Positions 28,126 to 37,789 are shown, counted from the first letter of the stretch. The stretch is DNA of 56,254 bases from an uncultured Clostridia bacterium (GCA_947589665.1 CANQBJ010000008.1:1-56254), one strand, 5' to 3'. Notes: generated by a model not told the origin, from the sequence alone. A program made the numbers and translations.

Positions 28126-28140
28126 GTCTTTCCCTCCTAC

Positions 28141-28509
28141 TTAGAACTTAAGACCTGCTTCTCTGGCAGCGTCGGCTAATGCCTGGATCTTACCATGATA
28201 TACAAATCCGCCTCTGTCGAATACCACTGTAGTGATACCCTTTTCAATTGCTTTCTTAGCTACAGCCTCGCCTACAGCCTTTGCAGCCTCTACGTCGTTA
28301 GTCTTTTCAAGCTTAGCTCTGATATCCTTTTCAACTGTAGATGCAGCACAAAGTGTATTGCCAACTGTATCATCTATGACCTGTGCATATATATGCATAT
28401 TTGATCTGAATACTGCCAATCTTGGTCTGTCTGCTGTGCCTGAGATATTGTTGCGAAGTCTGTAATGACGCTTTGCTCTGGCATCAGCGCGTGATGGCTT
28501 TCTAATCAT
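28141..28509 (-). CDS. rplR: Large-subunit ribosomal protein uL18
   Basis: A 122-residue L18, which brings 5S rRNA to the 50S subunit. [20 protein letters not shown] and the C-terminal [20 protein letters not shown] are typical. The ATG at 28509 is chosen over one two codons earlier, which is only 3 bp from the GGAG site. Confidence 0.97.
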   Translation of the reverse strand: MIRKPSRADARAKRHYRLRNNISGTADRPRLAVFRSNMHIYAQVIDDTVGNTLCAASTVEKDIRAKLEKTNDVEAAKAVGEAVAKKAIEKGITTVVFDRGGFVYHGKIQALADAAREAGLKF

Positions 28510-28526
28510 TGACATTCACTCCTTTA

Positions 28527-29066
28527 TTATTTCTTACCTGTCTTACCAACCTTACGTCTGATCTGCTCAGTCGTGTACTTGATACCCTTACCCTTGTAAG
28601 GCTCAGGAGGTCTCTTTGTTCTGATCTCAGCAGCAAACTGACCAACCTTTTCCTTGTCTATGCCGGATACTATTATCTTGTTGCCGTCGACCTTAGTTTC
28701 AATACCCTCAGGGTCAGTCATCTCAACAGGATGTGAATAACCCAGAGTCAATGTAAGCTTATTGCCTGACTTAGCTGCTCTGTAGCCAACACCGTTTATC
28801 TCAAGCTGCTTTGAATAGCCGTTTGTAACACCCTCTACCATATTGTAGATAAGAGTTCTTGTAAGGCCGTGAAGCTGCTTGCTTCTCTTTAAGTCGTTTG
28901 GTCTTGTTACAGTGACCTCGGCAGCGCCGACCTCAACTGTCATCTCGTCTACGAGCTTACGGGTAAGTGTGCCCTTAGGTCCCTTGACTGTAATTACGTT
29001 ACCATCCTCAAGCTTAACCTCAACGCCAGCCGGAATAGCAACAGGTAATTTACCTATACGTGACAT
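28527..29066 (-). CDS. rplF: Large-subunit ribosomal protein uL6
   Basis: A 179-residue L6 with its two repeated domains. [17 protein letters not shown] at the start and the C-terminal [20 protein letters not shown] motif, which contacts the sarcin-ricin loop region, identify it. It lies in normal order after rpsH. Confidence 0.98.
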   Translation of the reverse strand: MSRIGKLPVAIPAGVEVKLEDGNVITVKGPKGTLTRKLVDEMTVEVGAAEVTVTRPNDLKRSKQLHGLTRTLIYNMVEGVTNGYSKQLEINGVGYRAAKSGNKLTLTLGYSHPVEMTDPEGIETKVDGNKIIVSGIDKEKVGQFAAEIRTKRPPEPYKGKGIKYTTEQIRRKVGKTGKK

Positions 29067-29084
29067 ATAATTTACCTCCTTCTA

Positions 29085-29486
29085 TTACCATACATAGGCG
29101 ATAACTTCGCCGCCAACGCCGAGCTTTCTGGCTTCCTTGTCGGTAATGATGCCCTTGTTTGTAGAAACAATAGCGGTACCTATTCCGCCCAAAACTCTTG
29201 GTAATTCGTCTGTGTTGGCATAAACTCTAAGACCGGGCTTTGAAATTCTCTTGATACCTGAGATAACCTTTTCATTCTTGTCCACACCGTACTTAAGTGT
29301 GATCTTCATTGTCTTCTTTATGCCGTCCTCTATAATCTCATAGCCTGCAATATATCCTTCGTCTGTAAGTATCTTGGCAATAGCCTCTTTCATTTTACTG
29401 GAAGGTACATCTACAGTGTCGTGCTTAGCAGTATTTGCATTTCTTATTCTTGTGAGCATATCTGCGATAGGATCACTCATTGACAT
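29085..29486 (-). CDS. rpsH: Small-subunit ribosomal protein uS8
   Basis: A 133-residue S8 with [13 protein letters not shown] near the start and the C-terminal [20 protein letters not shown]. The ATG at 29486 has GGAGG 8 bp upstream. In E. coli S8 represses the spc operon; no equivalent binding site was identified here. Confidence 0.97.
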   Translation of the reverse strand: MSMSDPIADMLTRIRNANTAKHDTVDVPSSKMKEAIAKILTDEGYIAGYEIIEDGIKKTMKITLKYGVDKNEKVISGIKRISKPGLRVYANTDELPRVLGGIGTAIVSTNKGIITDKEARKLGVGGEVIAYVW

Positions 29487-29506
29487 TTAAAAAACCTCCT
29501 TTCAAA

Positions 29507-29692
29507 TTACCAGCTTGCCTTTTTAACACCGGGGATCTCGCCCTTGTAAGCTAATTCACGGAAGCAAATTCTGCAGATACCGAACTTTCTTAAATAAGCG
29601 TGGGGTCTTCCGCAAATTCTGCAGCGAGTATAGCTCTGAGTTGAAAACTTAGGTTTTCTTGCCTGCTTTATCTTCATTGATGTCTTAGCCAT
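29507..29692 (-). CDS. rpsZ: Small-subunit ribosomal protein uS14, zinc form
   Basis: A 61-residue S14 of the short zinc-binding type (also called rpsN type Z). Cys pairs CRIC and CRIC lie at about residues 24-27 and 40-43. Start at 29692 is the ATG of [10 protein letters not shown] with GGAG upstream; the reading frame extends further out but into rplE. Only the zinc form is seen in this window. Confidence 0.97.
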   Translation of the reverse strand: MAKTSMKIKQARKPKFSTQSYTRCRICGRPHAYLRKFGICRICFRELAYKGEIPGVKKASW

Positions 29693-29708
29693 AATCTCCT
29701 TGCCTCCC

Positions 29709-30248
29709 TTACTTTCTGAATGGCATACCGAATAATCTGAGTAGCTCTCTTGCTTCCTCATCGGTATTTGCTGTAGTTACGAATACGATATCCATACCTC
29801 TTATCTTGTCGATCTTATCGTACTGTATCTCAGGGAACATAAGCTGCTCTCTAAGACCTAAGGTATAGTTTCCTCTTCCGTCAAATGACTCGGCGCTTAC
29901 GCCTCTGAAGTCACGAACTCGGGGAAGAGAGATGTTTATGAGCTTACTTGCAAAGCTGTACATCTTTTCGCCTCTTAATGTAACCTTACAGCCTATCGGC
30001 ATACCTGCACGAAGCTTGAAGGCAGCAATTGACTTCTTAGCCTTTGTTACAATAGGCTTCTGACCTGATATGATAGACAGATCAGATACTGCAGAGTCTA
30101 TTGCCTTTGCGTTTTCCTTAGCCTCACCAAGACCCATATTTATAACGATCTTCTCAAGCTTTGGAACTTCCATTATATTCTTGTAGGAAAATTTTGCCTG
30201 CATTGCAGGTACGACTTCCTTTTCATAATACTCTCTGAATGCGTTCAC
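29709..30248 (-). CDS. rplE: Large-subunit ribosomal protein uL5
   Basis: A 179-residue L5, a 5S rRNA-binding protein of the central protuberance. [16 protein letters not shown], the [15 protein letters not shown] region and [20 protein letters not shown] are typical. The start is GTG at 30248 with AAGGAGG upstream. Confidence 0.97.
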   Translation of the reverse strand: MNAFREYYEKEVVPAMQAKFSYKNIMEVPKLEKIVINMGLGEAKENAKAIDSAVSDLSIISGQKPIVTKAKKSIAAFKLRAGMPIGCKVTLRGEKMYSFASKLINISLPRVRDFRGVSAESFDGRGNYTLGLREQLMFPEIQYDKIDKIRGMDIVFVTTANTDEEARELLRLFGMPFRK

Positions 30249-30269
30249 GAATAGTCCTCCTTTTCAGAA

Positions 30270-30572
30270 TTAATCGATTACTTCACCGGTTGACTTAGCA
30301 ATTCTCTGCTTAATGCCGTCTTCTACCTTGTAACCAATTCTGGTTGGCTTACCTGCGTAAACAAACATAACATTAGAAGCGTCAATGGGAGCTTCCTGCT
30401 CGATGATACCGCTCTGAGGATGTGCCGGACTTGGCTTAACGTGCTTCTTTACCTTGTTGGCGCCCTCTACGATAACCTTATTGTTCTTCTTATCTACAAC
30501 AAGTACCTTGCCTTCCTTGCCTTTATCTTTACCTGCGATAATCTGTACCTTATCGCCTCTTTTGATCTTCAT
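30270..30572 (-). CDS. rplX: Large-subunit ribosomal protein uL24
   Basis: A 100-residue L24 with an N-terminal KOW motif ([20 protein letters not shown]). It is an assembly initiator of the 50S subunit. Normal position between rplN and rplE. Confidence 0.97.
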   Translation of the reverse strand: MKIKRGDKVQIIAGKDKGKEGKVLVVDKKNNKVIVEGANKVKKHVKPSPAHPQSGIIEQEAPIDASNVMFVYAGKPTRIGYKVEDGIKQRIAKSTGEVID

Positions 30573-30589
30573 TCTGACACGACCTCCTA

Positions 30590-30958
30590 TTATAATACTT
30601 CGGGAGCAAGAGACAGTATCTTCATATACTGCTTCTCTCTGAGCTCTCTTGCTACAGGTCCGAAAATACGGGTACCTCTGGGGTTCTTGTCTTCTCTTAT
30701 GATTACGGCTGCATTCTCGTCAAACTTAATGTATGAACCATCGGGTCTTGAAGCGCCCTTCTTAGTCCTTACAACTACGGCTCTTACTACCTCGCCCTTT
30801 TTAACAACGCCGCCGGGTGTTGCATCTTTAACAGTCGCAACTATAACATCGCCTATATTGGCATATCTTCTTGTTGAACCGCCTAACACTCTGATACATA
30901 ATAATTCCTTAGCACCTGAGTTATCAGCAACAACAAGTCTGCTTTCCTGTTGAATCAT
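30590..30958 (-). CDS. rplN: Large-subunit ribosomal protein uL14
   Basis: A 122-residue L14. It begins [20 protein letters not shown] and has [16 protein letters not shown] and [11 protein letters not shown] near the end. It forms part of the intersubunit bridge. First gene of the classical spc set, here continuous with the S10 genes. Confidence 0.98.
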   Translation of the reverse strand: MIQQESRLVVADNSGAKELLCIRVLGGSTRRYANIGDVIVATVKDATPGGVVKKGEVVRAVVVRTKKGASRPDGSYIKFDENAAVIIREDKNPRGTRIFGPVARELREKQYMKILSLAPEVL

Positions 30959-30980
30959 TGTCGATTTCCTCCTTTAGGAA

Positions 30981-31235
30981 TTACTTAACCTTTTCTACGA
31001 TCTCGACCAATCTCCATCTCTTGTCCTTTGATAAAGGTCTGGTCTCCATAACTCTTACTCTGTCACCGATCTGACACTCATTATTCTCATCGTGAGCCTT
31101 TAACTTATATGTGGTCTTCACGATCTTGTTATATAATGGATGTCTTATATTATTTTCAACAGCTACAACGATAGTCTTATCCATCTTATCGCTTATAACT
31201 CTTCCTATTCTTGTTTTACGAAGATTTCTTTCCAC
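30981..31235 (-). CDS. rpsQ: Small-subunit ribosomal protein uS17
   Basis: An 84-residue S17 OB-fold protein. [17 protein letters not shown] and [20 protein letters not shown] are typical. The start is GTG with AAGGAGG upstream. Confidence 0.97.
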   Translation of the reverse strand: MERNLRKTRIGRVISDKMDKTIVVAVENNIRHPLYNKIVKTTYKLKAHDENNECQIGDRVRVMETRPLSKDKRWRLVEIVEKVK

Positions 31236-31264
31236 TGAAATGTCCTCCTTCCATTATATAACTA

Positions 31265-31471
31265 TTAAAGAGCGTTCTTCTTCTGTGTGATAACAGTCTG
31301 AATTCTGGCTATATTCTTGCGAACAAGGTTGATCCTTGCTGTGTTGTTAAGCTGGTTTGTGGCATTCTGAAATCTTAAGTTAAAAAGCTCCTTCTTTGCC
31401 TCTACCAGCTCGTTGTTAAGCTCGTCAACAGATTTGTTCTTTAACTCTGCAACGTATTCCGTACTCTTCAT
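31265..31471 (-). CDS. rpmC: Large-subunit ribosomal protein uL29
   Basis: A 68-residue helical L29 near the polypeptide exit, where it helps form the docking site for trigger factor and [23 protein letters not shown] is the family motif. Its ATG overlaps the rplP stop (TAATG), which implies coupled translation. Confidence 0.97.
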   Translation of the reverse strand: MKSTEYVAELKNKSVDELNNELVEAKKELFNLRFQNATNQLNNTARINLVRKNIARIQTVITQKKNAL

Positions 31472-31902
31472 TAATTGTCACACTCCTTTTCCAAATCAGC
31501 GCGTGATACAATCTTACACTTGATAGGCAGCTTATAGATAGCAAGTCTTAAAGCCTCTCTTGCAATATCCTCAGTTACGCCTGCGATCTCGAACATAACG
31601 CGGCCCGGCTTAACTACTGCTACCCAATACTCTGGAGAACCTTTACCTGAACCCATTCTTGTTTCAGCAGGCTTCTCTGTAACGGGCTTATCCGGGAAAA
31701 TCTTGATCCAGACCTTACCGCCTCTCTTTATATATCTTGTCATTGCAACTCTGGCTGCCTCTATCTGTCTGGAAGTGATCCAGCTTGGCTCCATTGCCAC
31801 AATACCGTATTCACCGTAAGTTATCTTATTGCCTCTTAAAGCCTTACCTGTCATACGACCTCTGAACTGCTTACGTCTTTTAACTCTCTTAGGCATTAAC
31901 AT
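31471..31902 (-). CDS. rplP: Large-subunit ribosomal protein uL16
   Basis: A 143-residue L16 near the A and P tRNA sites. [22 protein letters not shown]-like [18 protein letters not shown] and [15 protein letters not shown] are typical. The start at 31902 overlaps the rpsC stop (TAATG). An alternative ATG two codons later is further from the GGAAG site. Confidence 0.96.
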   Translation of the reverse strand: MLMPKRVKRRKQFRGRMTGKALRGNKITYGEYGIVAMEPSWITSRQIEAARVAMTRYIKRGGKVWIKIFPDKPVTEKPAETRMGSGKGSPEYWVAVVKPGRVMFEIAGVTEDIAREALRLAIYKLPIKCKIVSRADLEKECDN

Positions 31903-32561
31903 TACTGAACACTTCCTTTCTTAGTCTTCTTTTCAGGAAGTACCTCACCCTTGTATATCCAAACCTTAACGCCGATCTTGCCGTAAGTGGTATTTGCCTC
32001 AGCAAAACCGTAATCTATATCTGCTCTTAAAGTCTGAAGAGGTATAGTACCGTCATGATAGCTTTCTGAACGTGCCATTTCAGCGCCTCCGAGACGGCCG
32101 CTGCAGGCTGTCTTGATACCCTTTGCGCCAAACTTCATAGTTGTCTGCATAGCCTTCTTCATAGCTCTTCTGAAGGTTATACGGTTTTCAAGCTGTCTTG
32201 CTATATCCTCAGCTACCAGTAAAGCGTCCAGCTCAGGTCTCTTTATCTCTTCTACATTGACCAATACCTTCTTATCGGTCATCTTCTGCAGATCGTTGCT
32301 TAATTCCTGAATGGAAGCGCCGCTCTTACCGATTATTATACCGGGCTTTGAAGTATGGATAGTGATCTTTACTCTTTCATTAGTTCTCTCAACGGCGATC
32401 TTGGAAACACCTGAGTTAGCTAATCTTGTTCTTATATAATTTCTAAGCTTATTGTCCTCTACTAAGAAATTAGCGTAGTCCTTCTTGTCTGCATACCATG
32501 TAGATTCCCAATCCTTGATGATGCCGACTCTTAATCCATGTGGATTTACTTTCTGACCCAT
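31902..32561 (-). CDS. rpsC: Small-subunit ribosomal protein uS3
   Basis: A 219-residue S3 at the mRNA entry. [20 protein letters not shown], the KH motif [18 protein letters not shown] and the C-terminal [13 protein letters not shown] region identify it. It ends in TAATG shared with rplP. Confidence 0.98.
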   Translation of the reverse strand: MGQKVNPHGLRVGIIKDWESTWYADKKDYANFLVEDNKLRNYIRTRLANSGVSKIAVERTNERVKITIHTSKPGIIIGKSGASIQELSNDLQKMTDKKVLVNVEEIKRPELDALLVAEDIARQLENRITFRRAMKKAMQTTMKFGAKGIKTACSGRLGGAEMARSESYHDGTIPLQTLRADIDYGFAEANTTYGKIGVKVWIYKGEVLPEKKTKKGSVQ

Positions 32562-32572
32562 GGTTGACCTCC

Positions 32573-32965
32573 TTATTTCTTCTCATCTAAGTATATTGAA
32601 ATGTGAGCAGTCTTCTTATTGATCCTGTAAGCTCTGCCCTGAGCTCTAGGGCGGATCCTCTTGAGAGTCGGTCCCTGATTAGCTATTACATCTGCAACAT
32701 ACAAATTATTTACATCTAATTCAAGGTTATTTTCTGCATTGGCAACAGCAGACTTTAAAACCTTTTCTATTATTTCAGCAGCATATCTTGGTGAGTAAGC
32801 AAGTATTGCCATAGCCTCGCCTATGCTCTTACCTTTGATCTGGTCTAAAACGATCCTAGCCTTGGTGTCGGAAACTCTTACATACTTAGCATGAGCCTGA
32901 GCTCTTCTGTCCTTGTTGTTTTCGTTTCTTTCCCTTTTTATCTGGCTTCTGTGTCCCTTTGACAT
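32573..32965 (-). CDS. rplV: Large-subunit ribosomal protein uL22
   Basis: A 130-residue L22 lining the exit tunnel. [20 protein letters not shown] and the beta-hairpin region [18 protein letters not shown] are typical. The N-terminus carries about 17 extra basic residues ([17 protein letters not shown]) before the usual start, and a good RBS supports them as translated. Confidence 0.96.
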   Translation of the reverse strand: MSKGHRSQIKRERNENNKDRRAQAHAKYVRVSDTKARIVLDQIKGKSIGEAMAILAYSPRYAAEIIEKVLKSAVANAENNLELDVNNLYVADVIANQGPTLKRIRPRAQGRAYRINKKTAHISIYLDEKK

Positions 32966-32992
32966 TAAGGTAACCTCCTTTCAGAAACGTAA

Positions 32993-33277
32993 TTATTTAA
33001 CCTTTGACTTCTTTTCAGCGTCCTTACCGTGACCTCTGTAAGTTCTGGTCAAAGCAAATTCACCTAACTTATGACCTACCATATCCTCTGTAATATATAC
33101 AGGAACATGCTTTCTGCCGTCATGTACTGCAATAGTATGACCTATCATCTCCGGAAAGATAGTAGAACGGCGTGACCAGGTCTTTATAACATTCTTTGTA
33201 TTAGCCTCATTCTGAGCTACGACCTTCTTCATAAGGTGGTCGTCACAGAATGGACCCTTCTTAAGTGATCTACTCAT
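32993..33277 (-). CDS. rpsS: Small-subunit ribosomal protein uS19
   Basis: A 94-residue S19 of the 30S head. [39 protein letters not shown] and [18 protein letters not shown] are all family motifs. Confidence 0.98.
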   Translation of the reverse strand: MSRSLKKGPFCDDHLMKKVVAQNEANTKNVIKTWSRRSTIFPEMIGHTIAVHDGRKHVPVYITEDMVGHKLGEFALTRTYRGHGKDAEKKSKVK

Positions 33278-33292
33278 TATTCAGGCCTCCTA

Positions 33293-34123
33293 TTATTTAT
33301 TTCTACCACGAATTATATACTTGTTGCTAGCCTTGTGCTTCTTTCTGGTCTTAAGACCGAGAGCAGGCTTACCCCATGGAGTACTGGGTGCAGGACGGCC
33401 AACAGGAGCTCTGCCCTCGCCACCGCCGTGAGGATGGTCGTTGGGGTTCATAACAGAACCTCTTACTGTAGGTCTGATGCCCATGTGACGCTTCTTACCT
33501 GCCTTGCCGATATTGATAAGCTCGTGATCTGAATTGCCTACCTGACCAATAGTAGCCTTACAGTTAATAGGTAATAATCTCATTTCGCCGGATGGTAATC
33601 TAACTGTTGCATACTTGCCTTCCTTAGCCATAAGCTGTGCAACATTACCTGCTGAACGCACAAGCTGTCCGCCTGCGCCGGGAACCATTTCGATGTTGTG
33701 TATCTCAGCACCTACAGGTATATCCTTCATAGCAAGTGCATTACCAACTCTTACTTCCGCCTCAGGACCGCTCATTACAGTGTCGCCGACCTTTAAGCCG
33801 TTGGGAGCAAGTATATATCTCTTCTCGCCGTCAGCATAGCATACTAACGCAATGTTAGCTGTTCTGTTGGGATCGTACTCTATAGCGGTAACCTTTGCGG
33901 GAATACCGTCTTTATTTCTCTTGAAGTCGATTATTCTGTACTTCTTCTTAGCACCGCCGCCAATGTGACGGACAGTTATCTTACCCTGATTATTTCTGCC
34001 TGCTGTAGTCTTGATGTGGACTACAAGGCTTTTTTCGGGAGTTGATTTTGTAATTTCAGCGAAGTCAGATACTGTCATCTGTCTTCTTGAAGGTGTATAA
34101 GGCTTAAATCTCTTAATACCCAT
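33293..34123 (-). CDS. rplB: Large-subunit ribosomal protein uL2
   Basis: A 276-residue L2 near the peptidyl-transferase centre. [36 protein letters not shown] and the conserved [16 protein letters not shown] (with the essential His) are visible. The start at 34123 has GGAGTG 7-8 bp upstream; the frame extends 21 bp further without reason. It is separated from rplW by an unusual 295-bp gap. Confidence 0.98.
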   Translation of the reverse strand: MGIKRFKPYTPSRRQMTVSDFAEITKSTPEKSLVVHIKTTAGRNNQGKITVRHIGGGAKKKYRIIDFKRNKDGIPAKVTAIEYDPNRTANIALVCYADGEKRYILAPNGLKVGDTVMSGPEAEVRVGNALAMKDIPVGAEIHNIEMVPGAGGQLVRSAGNVAQLMAKEGKYATVRLPSGEMRLLPINCKATIGQVGNSDHELINIGKAGKKRHMGIRPTVRGSVMNPNDHPHGGGEGRAPVGRPAPSTPWGKPALGLKTRKKHKASNKYIIRGRNK

Positions 34124-34197
34124 TTTTTTACACTCCTTTTCCAAATATTTGCAAACACGTTTTCGTGTCTATACTTTATTCTTTATCTGTGGGATAA

Positions 34198-34288
34198 GCG
34201 GTTTTGTTGAATATCGGCTTAGCCTTTCGTTCCGCAACTCTGCGGTTTTGTTGAATAGCAGCTTTTTAGCCTTTCGTTCCGCAACTCT
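34198..34288. repeat. Two tandem direct repeats in the rplW-rplB gap
   Basis: Copy A (34198-34241) and copy B (34242-34288) share GCGGTTTTGTTGAATA and GCCTTTCGTTCCGCAACTCT, separated by a short variable part. Where they join, CCGCA and TGCGG can pair. They have no coding role and are close to the start of rplB. Confidence 0.85.
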
Positions 34289-34360
34289 ATGTTTTTGATT
34301 AAATACTTCGTATTTACTGCTTACGCAGTTACTGACGTTTCACGTCAGTATCAAAAACAT
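34289..34360. repeat. Cloverleaf-like hairpin cluster in S10 operon
   Basis: An outer stem ATGTTTTTGAT (34289-34299) with ATCAAAAACAT (34350-34360) encloses three perfect hairpins in a row: AAATAC-ttc-GTATTT (34301-34315), ACTGC-ttac-GCAGT (34316-34329) and ACTGACGT-ttc-ACGTCAGT (34331-34349). It would fold as a four-way junction in RNA or single-stranded DNA. Confidence 0.85.
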
Positions 34361-34366
34361 ATCGTT

Positions 34367-34420
34367 AAATTTCCTGCGGTAAAAATCGAAGCGAGCTTCA
34401 TTTTTACCTTTAGGAAATTT
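34367..34420. repeat. Long hairpin at the rplW stop codon
   Basis: AAATTTCCT pairs with AGGAAATTT (34412-34420), then GGTAAAAAT (34378-34386) with ATTTTTACC (34400-34408), then GAAG with CTTC. The base includes the rplW stop codon region. No T run follows on the reverse strand. Confidence 0.8.
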
Positions 34421-34718
34421 ACATGCCCTGGAATATTTCTATTTCCTTGCTGTCTGCCGTAAGCTGTACTATAGCCTTCTTTCTGGCATTTGTTCTGCCG
34501 AAGGTATAGCCTCTTCTCTTAAGCTTGCCTACGATGTTCATTGTATTGACCTTAGCTACCTTAACGCCGTCAAACATCTTCTCAACAGCATCTTTTATCT
34601 GTATCTTGGTTGCCTGTGGGTGTACATAAAAAGCATACTTCTTATCAGCCATATCGTTCATGGTCTTCTCTGTGATAACAGGCTTTAATATAACGTCATA
34701 ATACTTGATATCTGCCAT
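34419..34718 (-). CDS. rplW: Large-subunit ribosomal protein uL23
   Basis: A 99-residue L23 at the tunnel exit. [12 protein letters not shown] and [19 protein letters not shown] are typical. Its ATG overlaps the rplD stop (TAATG). Downstream lies the structured 295-bp gap rather than the usual short spacer to rplB. Confidence 0.97.
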   Translation of the reverse strand: MADIKYYDVILKPVITEKTMNDMADKKYAFYVHPQATKIQIKDAVEKMFDGVKVAKVNTMNIVGKLKRRGYTFGRTNARKKAIVQLTADSKEIEIFQGM

Positions 34719-35335
34719 TATGCGTACACCTCCTCGATCTTCTTTACTGCATCCTGAGTAACTACCAAAGAATCGTACTTAAGGATGTCATATACATTTA
34801 TAGTACCTACTGAAGCAGTCTTTACTGTAGGGATATTTCTTGCTGCAAGCACTGCATTGTCATTGCCATCCTCCAGAACAATGAGAGCCTTGCCTGCCTT
34901 TAAGCTGTCCATAACCTTTGCCATTTCCTTAGTCTTGGCATTTACAGTTATCTTATCTACTACAATAAGCTTATTTTCATTTACCTTAGAGCTTAAAGCT
35001 GATTTAAGAGCTAATCTCTTTACCTTCTTGTTAAGCTTAAAGGAATAATCTCTTGGCTTTGGCGCAAATACAACACCACCGCCGGTCCACTGTGGTGAAC
35101 GGATAGAGCCTTGTCTTGCTCTGCCTGTGCCCTTCTGTCTCCAGGGCTTTCTGCCGCCGCCGCGAACCTCTGCACGAGTCAATGCACTCTGAGTACCCTG
35201 TCTTTGATTTGCAAGATACTGGACAACTGCCTGATGCATAACGTGAGTGTTTACCTCTACTGCAAAGATATCGTCATTTAATTCTATAGTACCAACTTCG
35301 CTGCCGCTCATGTTGAACACTTTTACATTTGCCAT
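34718..35335 (-). CDS. rplD: Large-subunit ribosomal protein uL4
   Basis: A 205-residue L4. [20 protein letters not shown] is part of the tunnel extension, followed by [17 protein letters not shown]. In E. coli L4 represses the S10 operon through its leader; the leader at 36431-36690 is a possible target here (inference). Confidence 0.97.
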   Translation of the reverse strand: MANVKVFNMSGSEVGTIELNDDIFAVEVNTHVMHQAVVQYLANQRQGTQSALTRAEVRGGGRKPWRQKGTGRARQGSIRSPQWTGGGVVFAPKPRDYSFKLNKKVKRLALKSALSSKVNENKLIVVDKITVNAKTKEMAKVMDSLKAGKALIVLEDGNDNAVLAARNIPTVKTASVGTINVYDILKYDSLVVTQDAVKKIEEVYA

Positions 35336-35359
35336 TAGGTCTTCCTCCTTTCGTAAAGA

Positions 35360-35992
35360 TTAATTAGCCTTTACGCTATCCTTAATTACTACTACAGAGC
35401 CCTTGCTGCCCGGAACAGCGCCCTTTACAAGAAGTAAATTCTTATCGGCATCTGCTCTGACTACCTCAAGATTTTGAACAGTTACGTTAACGCTGCCCAT
35501 GTGACCTGCCATCTTCTTACCCTTCTTTACCTTACCAGGAGTAGTTGCAGAAGACATGGAACCTACTGCTCTGTGGAACTTGGAACCGTGAGCCATGGGT
35601 CCTCTGTGCTGACCGTGTCTCTTGATAGGACCCTGATAGCCCTTACCCTTTGAAACACCTGATACATCGACCTTATCGCCTGCTGCAAATACGTCAGCCT
35701 TGATCTCTGTACCTACCTCGTAGCCCTCTAAAGAATCAAGTCTGAATTCCTTAAGGACCTTCTTGGGATCTGTATTAGCCTTGTCGAAATGACCCTTCAT
35801 AGGCTTGTTGACCTTATTAACCTTTACATCGCCGAAACCGACCTGTACTGCGTCATAGCCGTCGTTCTCGGCTGTCTTTACCTGAGTTACAACGCAGGGA
35901 CCTGCTTCCAGTACCGTAACGGGAACAAGCAAGCCTGCCTCAGTGAAGATCTGTGTCATGCCAATTTTCTTGGCAACAATTGCTTTCTTCAT
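35360..35992 (-). CDS. rplC: Large-subunit ribosomal protein uL3
   Basis: A 210-residue L3. [16 protein letters not shown] at the start, [20 protein letters not shown] and the loop motif around [20 protein letters not shown] are typical. The ATG at 35992 has GGAGG 7 bp upstream; the longer frame starts 36 bp earlier with no RBS. Confidence 0.97.
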   Translation of the reverse strand: MKKAIVAKKIGMTQIFTEAGLLVPVTVLEAGPCVVTQVKTAENDGYDAVQVGFGDVKVNKVNKPMKGHFDKANTDPKKVLKEFRLDSLEGYEVGTEIKADVFAAGDKVDVSGVSKGKGYQGPIKRHGQHRGPMAHGSKFHRAVGSMSSATTPGKVKKGKKMAGHMGSVNVTVQNLEVVRADADKNLLLVKGAVPGSKGSVVVIKDSVKAN

Positions 35993-36118
35993 TGTTTTAC
36001 CTCCATAATAAACTCTACAGCGGATCACCCTTTCGGGAGATCATTCTAGGTCTACATAAGGCTTTCTTCTTATATAAACCGATAATTTTTCGCTTTTTTT
36101 GTGTTCAGTCTTATCCTA

Positions 36119-36430
36119 TTACATTACCTTTAATGTAATGTCAACGCCTGCAGGTAAGTCAAGTCTTGATAATGCATCGGCTGTCTTGCCTGTTGGCTGC
36201 AGGATATCGATAAGTCTTTTGTGTGTCCTGAGCTCAAACTGCTCTCTGGAGTACTTGTACTTGTGAACAGCCCTGAGGATAGTCACAACCTCCTTCTTTG
36301 TGGGAAGGGGTATAGGACCGCTTATCTTTGCACCTGTTTTCTTAGCTGTCTCTATTATCTGAGCAGCTGACTGATCGATTAACTTGTGATCGAATGACTT
36401 AAGACTGATTCTAATCTTCTGATTAGCCAT
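36119..36430 (-). CDS. rpsJ: Small-subunit ribosomal protein uS10
   Basis: A 103-residue S10. [38 protein letters not shown] and the C-terminal [14 protein letters not shown] identify it. First gene of the S10-spc operon. An AGGAGGCGAC site lies upstream. No tuf or fusA precedes it; instead there is a promoter and a long structured leader. Confidence 0.98.
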   Translation of the reverse strand: MANQKIRISLKSFDHKLIDQSAAQIIETAKKTGAKISGPIPLPTKKEVVTILRAVHKYKYSREQFELRTHKRLIDILQPTGKTADALSRLDLPAGVDITLKVM

Positions 36431-36690
36431 AAAAAAAGTCGCCTCCTTTTCGTACTTTCAAAAATCTTAGCACGACAAGTGGTGACTGTACACTCATCCG
36501 TGTGTTTCATACTTGCAACTCTTTGGTACATCGTACCTTTGATGAAACTCACAAACAATATTCGCACAGTGACCTTGTCGCCCGGTTTCATGACCTGGAC
36601 ATTGCTCCGCAGAAAAACCTGTAAAACCTATGTGTTTATCAGCGTTACAGCAACCTTCTGCATCTACGCTCTTAATGTCACAACACGAAT
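36431..36690 (-). promoter_or_regulatory. Structured leader RNA of the S10 operon
   Basis: About 255 nt between promoter and rpsJ. Two strong folds: GCAGAA (36609-36614) with TTCTGC (36656-36661), enclosing CTGTAA (36619-36624) with TTACAG (36645-36650); and CGACAAG (36473-36479) with CTTGTCG (36574-36580), enclosing ACTG/CAGT, GTTTCAT (36504-36510) with ATGAAAC (36542-36548), and GGTAC-atc-GTACC (36525-36537). It looks like an autoregulatory leader; ligand unknown. The 36720-36871 stretch beyond the promoter is AT-rich with nothing recognisable. Confidence 0.6.
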
Positions 36691-36719
36691 ATATTACCAT
36701 ATTTTTGGCTTAAATGCAA
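36691..36719 (-). promoter_or_regulatory. Extended -10 promoter of the S10-spc operon
   Basis: Reverse strand: TTGCAT (36714-36719), 17-bp spacer, TAATAT (36691-36696), preceded by TGG as an extended -10. It has the same plan as the rpsM promoter. Confidence 0.7.
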
Positions 36720-36871
36720 GCCTTTTTTTAATTTTTTTTATAAATTTTTAACTGAATTTTTAAATTTTTACAAATTATTTTTACTGCACATTGTATAATA
36801 GGTAAAAAGCAGGAACAAAACAATAAAAAAATGAAATATCAATACCATTGTTATAATTAAAACGTCGCTTA

Positions 36872-37510
36872 TTACTTAATATATTTAAGAAGCTGTATAA
36901 GATGTTCTCCTTTTATATCAGTTTCATCTCTGTCCAATTGCCTTTTTCCAAACACAGTAAATCCATTTTCTTCATAAAAGCTTATTAGCTTTTCATTATC
37001 TTCGCATTCTAAATATGTAAATTTGCCGCCTATTTCATTCTGGATCTGCTTTATTTTATTTAACGCTAACTCCAGTAACTCGCTACCCTTAATTAACGCA
37101 TCATTGCCATTTGCAAAGTTTTTACCCAATTGCCCTATCAACGGCGCAGCTAAAATACATTTATTGTCCTTAGGGGCATTGTTGCAAAATTTTAAGGTCT
37201 TTTTCCATATAGTATTTGTAACAGCCTTTTTATGTAACACTAAATTTTTGGTCGTAATAGTATAATAGCCTACCAACTCTTTATATTTTCCCCATTTTTC
37301 AGAATTGGAATAACAATATATCAAATGTGTGGCAGAAATTCCCTGTTTTGAAAATGGTATTGCTTTATACCTCAGAAAATTCTGTACATCCATATTCATC
37401 GGACATTCAAAAGAGGAGAGGATATCCTTTGTTTTATCCTCTCCTAACTGCTCAATTAAATCTTTTAAGTTAATAGATATTAATTCGGAATTTATTTCTA
37501 AGTTGATCAT
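36872..37510 (-). CDS. GNAT-fold acetyltransferase, candidate toxin
   Basis: A 212-residue protein with weak but clear GNAT features: strand LVGYYTI (79-85), the core LIGQLGKNF (124-132) leading into a helix ELLELALNKI, and FYEENGF (178-184). The usual acetyl-CoA loop (RGxGxG/A) is replaced by ANGNDALIKGSELL. A DVQNFLRYKA segment near residue 41 resembles the N-terminal part of TacT-like GNAT toxins, which acetylate charged tRNAs. A 59-residue gene ends 5 bp upstream and could encode the antitoxin. The start has no strong RBS, so coupled translation is likely. Base composition is more AT-rich than its neighbours. It could instead be an ordinary small-molecule acetyltransferase. Confidence 0.7.
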   Translation of the reverse strand: MINLEINSELISINLKDLIEQLGEDKTKDILSSFECPMNMDVQNFLRYKAIPFSKQGISATHLIYCYSNSEKWGKYKELVGYYTITTKNLVLHKKAVTNTIWKKTLKFCNNAPKDNKCILAAPLIGQLGKNFANGNDALIKGSELLELALNKIKQIQNEIGGKFTYLECEDNEKLISFYEENGFTVFGKRQLDRDETDIKGEHLIQLLKYIK

Positions 37511-37515
37511 AATGC

Positions 37516-37695
37516 TTACAAGTTCAAAAAATCTTTGATTTCTTCTCCGGATAATTCTCTGTGCTCTCTTTTCATTGGTTCATAGCCCTGACTGCCTTCG
37601 GCTTTTCTTAATGCAACCTCAAGAGCGGACGAAAAATCCTGTCCGAATTTCTTATCCTTTATCTCAACATCCTTCAACATACTCTTTGTTGCCAT
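37516..37695 (-). CDS. Small protein, candidate antitoxin
   Basis: A 59-residue charged protein read directly from the sequence: MATKSMLKDVEIKDKKFGQD at the start and SGEEIKDFLNL at the end, with a helical FSSALEVALRKAE segment. A strong GGAGGTGG site lies 4-5 bp before the ATG, and there is a consensus promoter upstream. I do not recognise the family. The tight spacing (5 bp) to a GNAT gene and the autoregulation-like TTGCAA sites suggest a type II toxin-antitoxin pair. Confidence 0.7.
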   Translation of the reverse strand: MATKSMLKDVEIKDKKFGQDFSSALEVALRKAEGSQGYEPMKREHRELSGEEIKDFLNL

Positions 37696-37737
37696 AAAAC
37701 CACCTCCAATTCAAAGAACTATACAGTTTTTCATTGT

Positions 37738-37756
37738 TTGCAATTCAAGATTGCAA
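37738..37756. promoter_or_regulatory. Candidate operator of the GNAT module
   Basis: Two TTGCAA sites (37738-37743 and 37751-37756), each self-palindromic, 7 bp apart, located just downstream of the -10 box on the reverse strand. Suitable for an antitoxin repressor; binding protein is not known. Confidence 0.45.
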
Positions 37757-37760
37757 TATT

Positions 37761-37789
37761 ATTATACATTCGATAAAAATTTTTGTCAA
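37761..37789 (-). promoter_or_regulatory. Consensus promoter of the GNAT module
   Basis: Reverse strand: TTGACA (37784-37789), exactly 17 bp, TATAAT (37761-37766). This is a full match to the sigma-A consensus. Upstream, 37790-38034 is AT-rich and shows no gene. Confidence 0.85.

Noticed and set aside
34198..34288. Direct repeats considered as a CRISPR array
   Set aside because: Only two units with no regular spacer, and no cas genes anywhere in the window.
36379..36700. Two reverse-strand frames of about 70 codons before rpsJ
   Set aside because: They overlap the S10 leader hairpins or the rpsJ start, lack family features, and are explained by the structured RNA.
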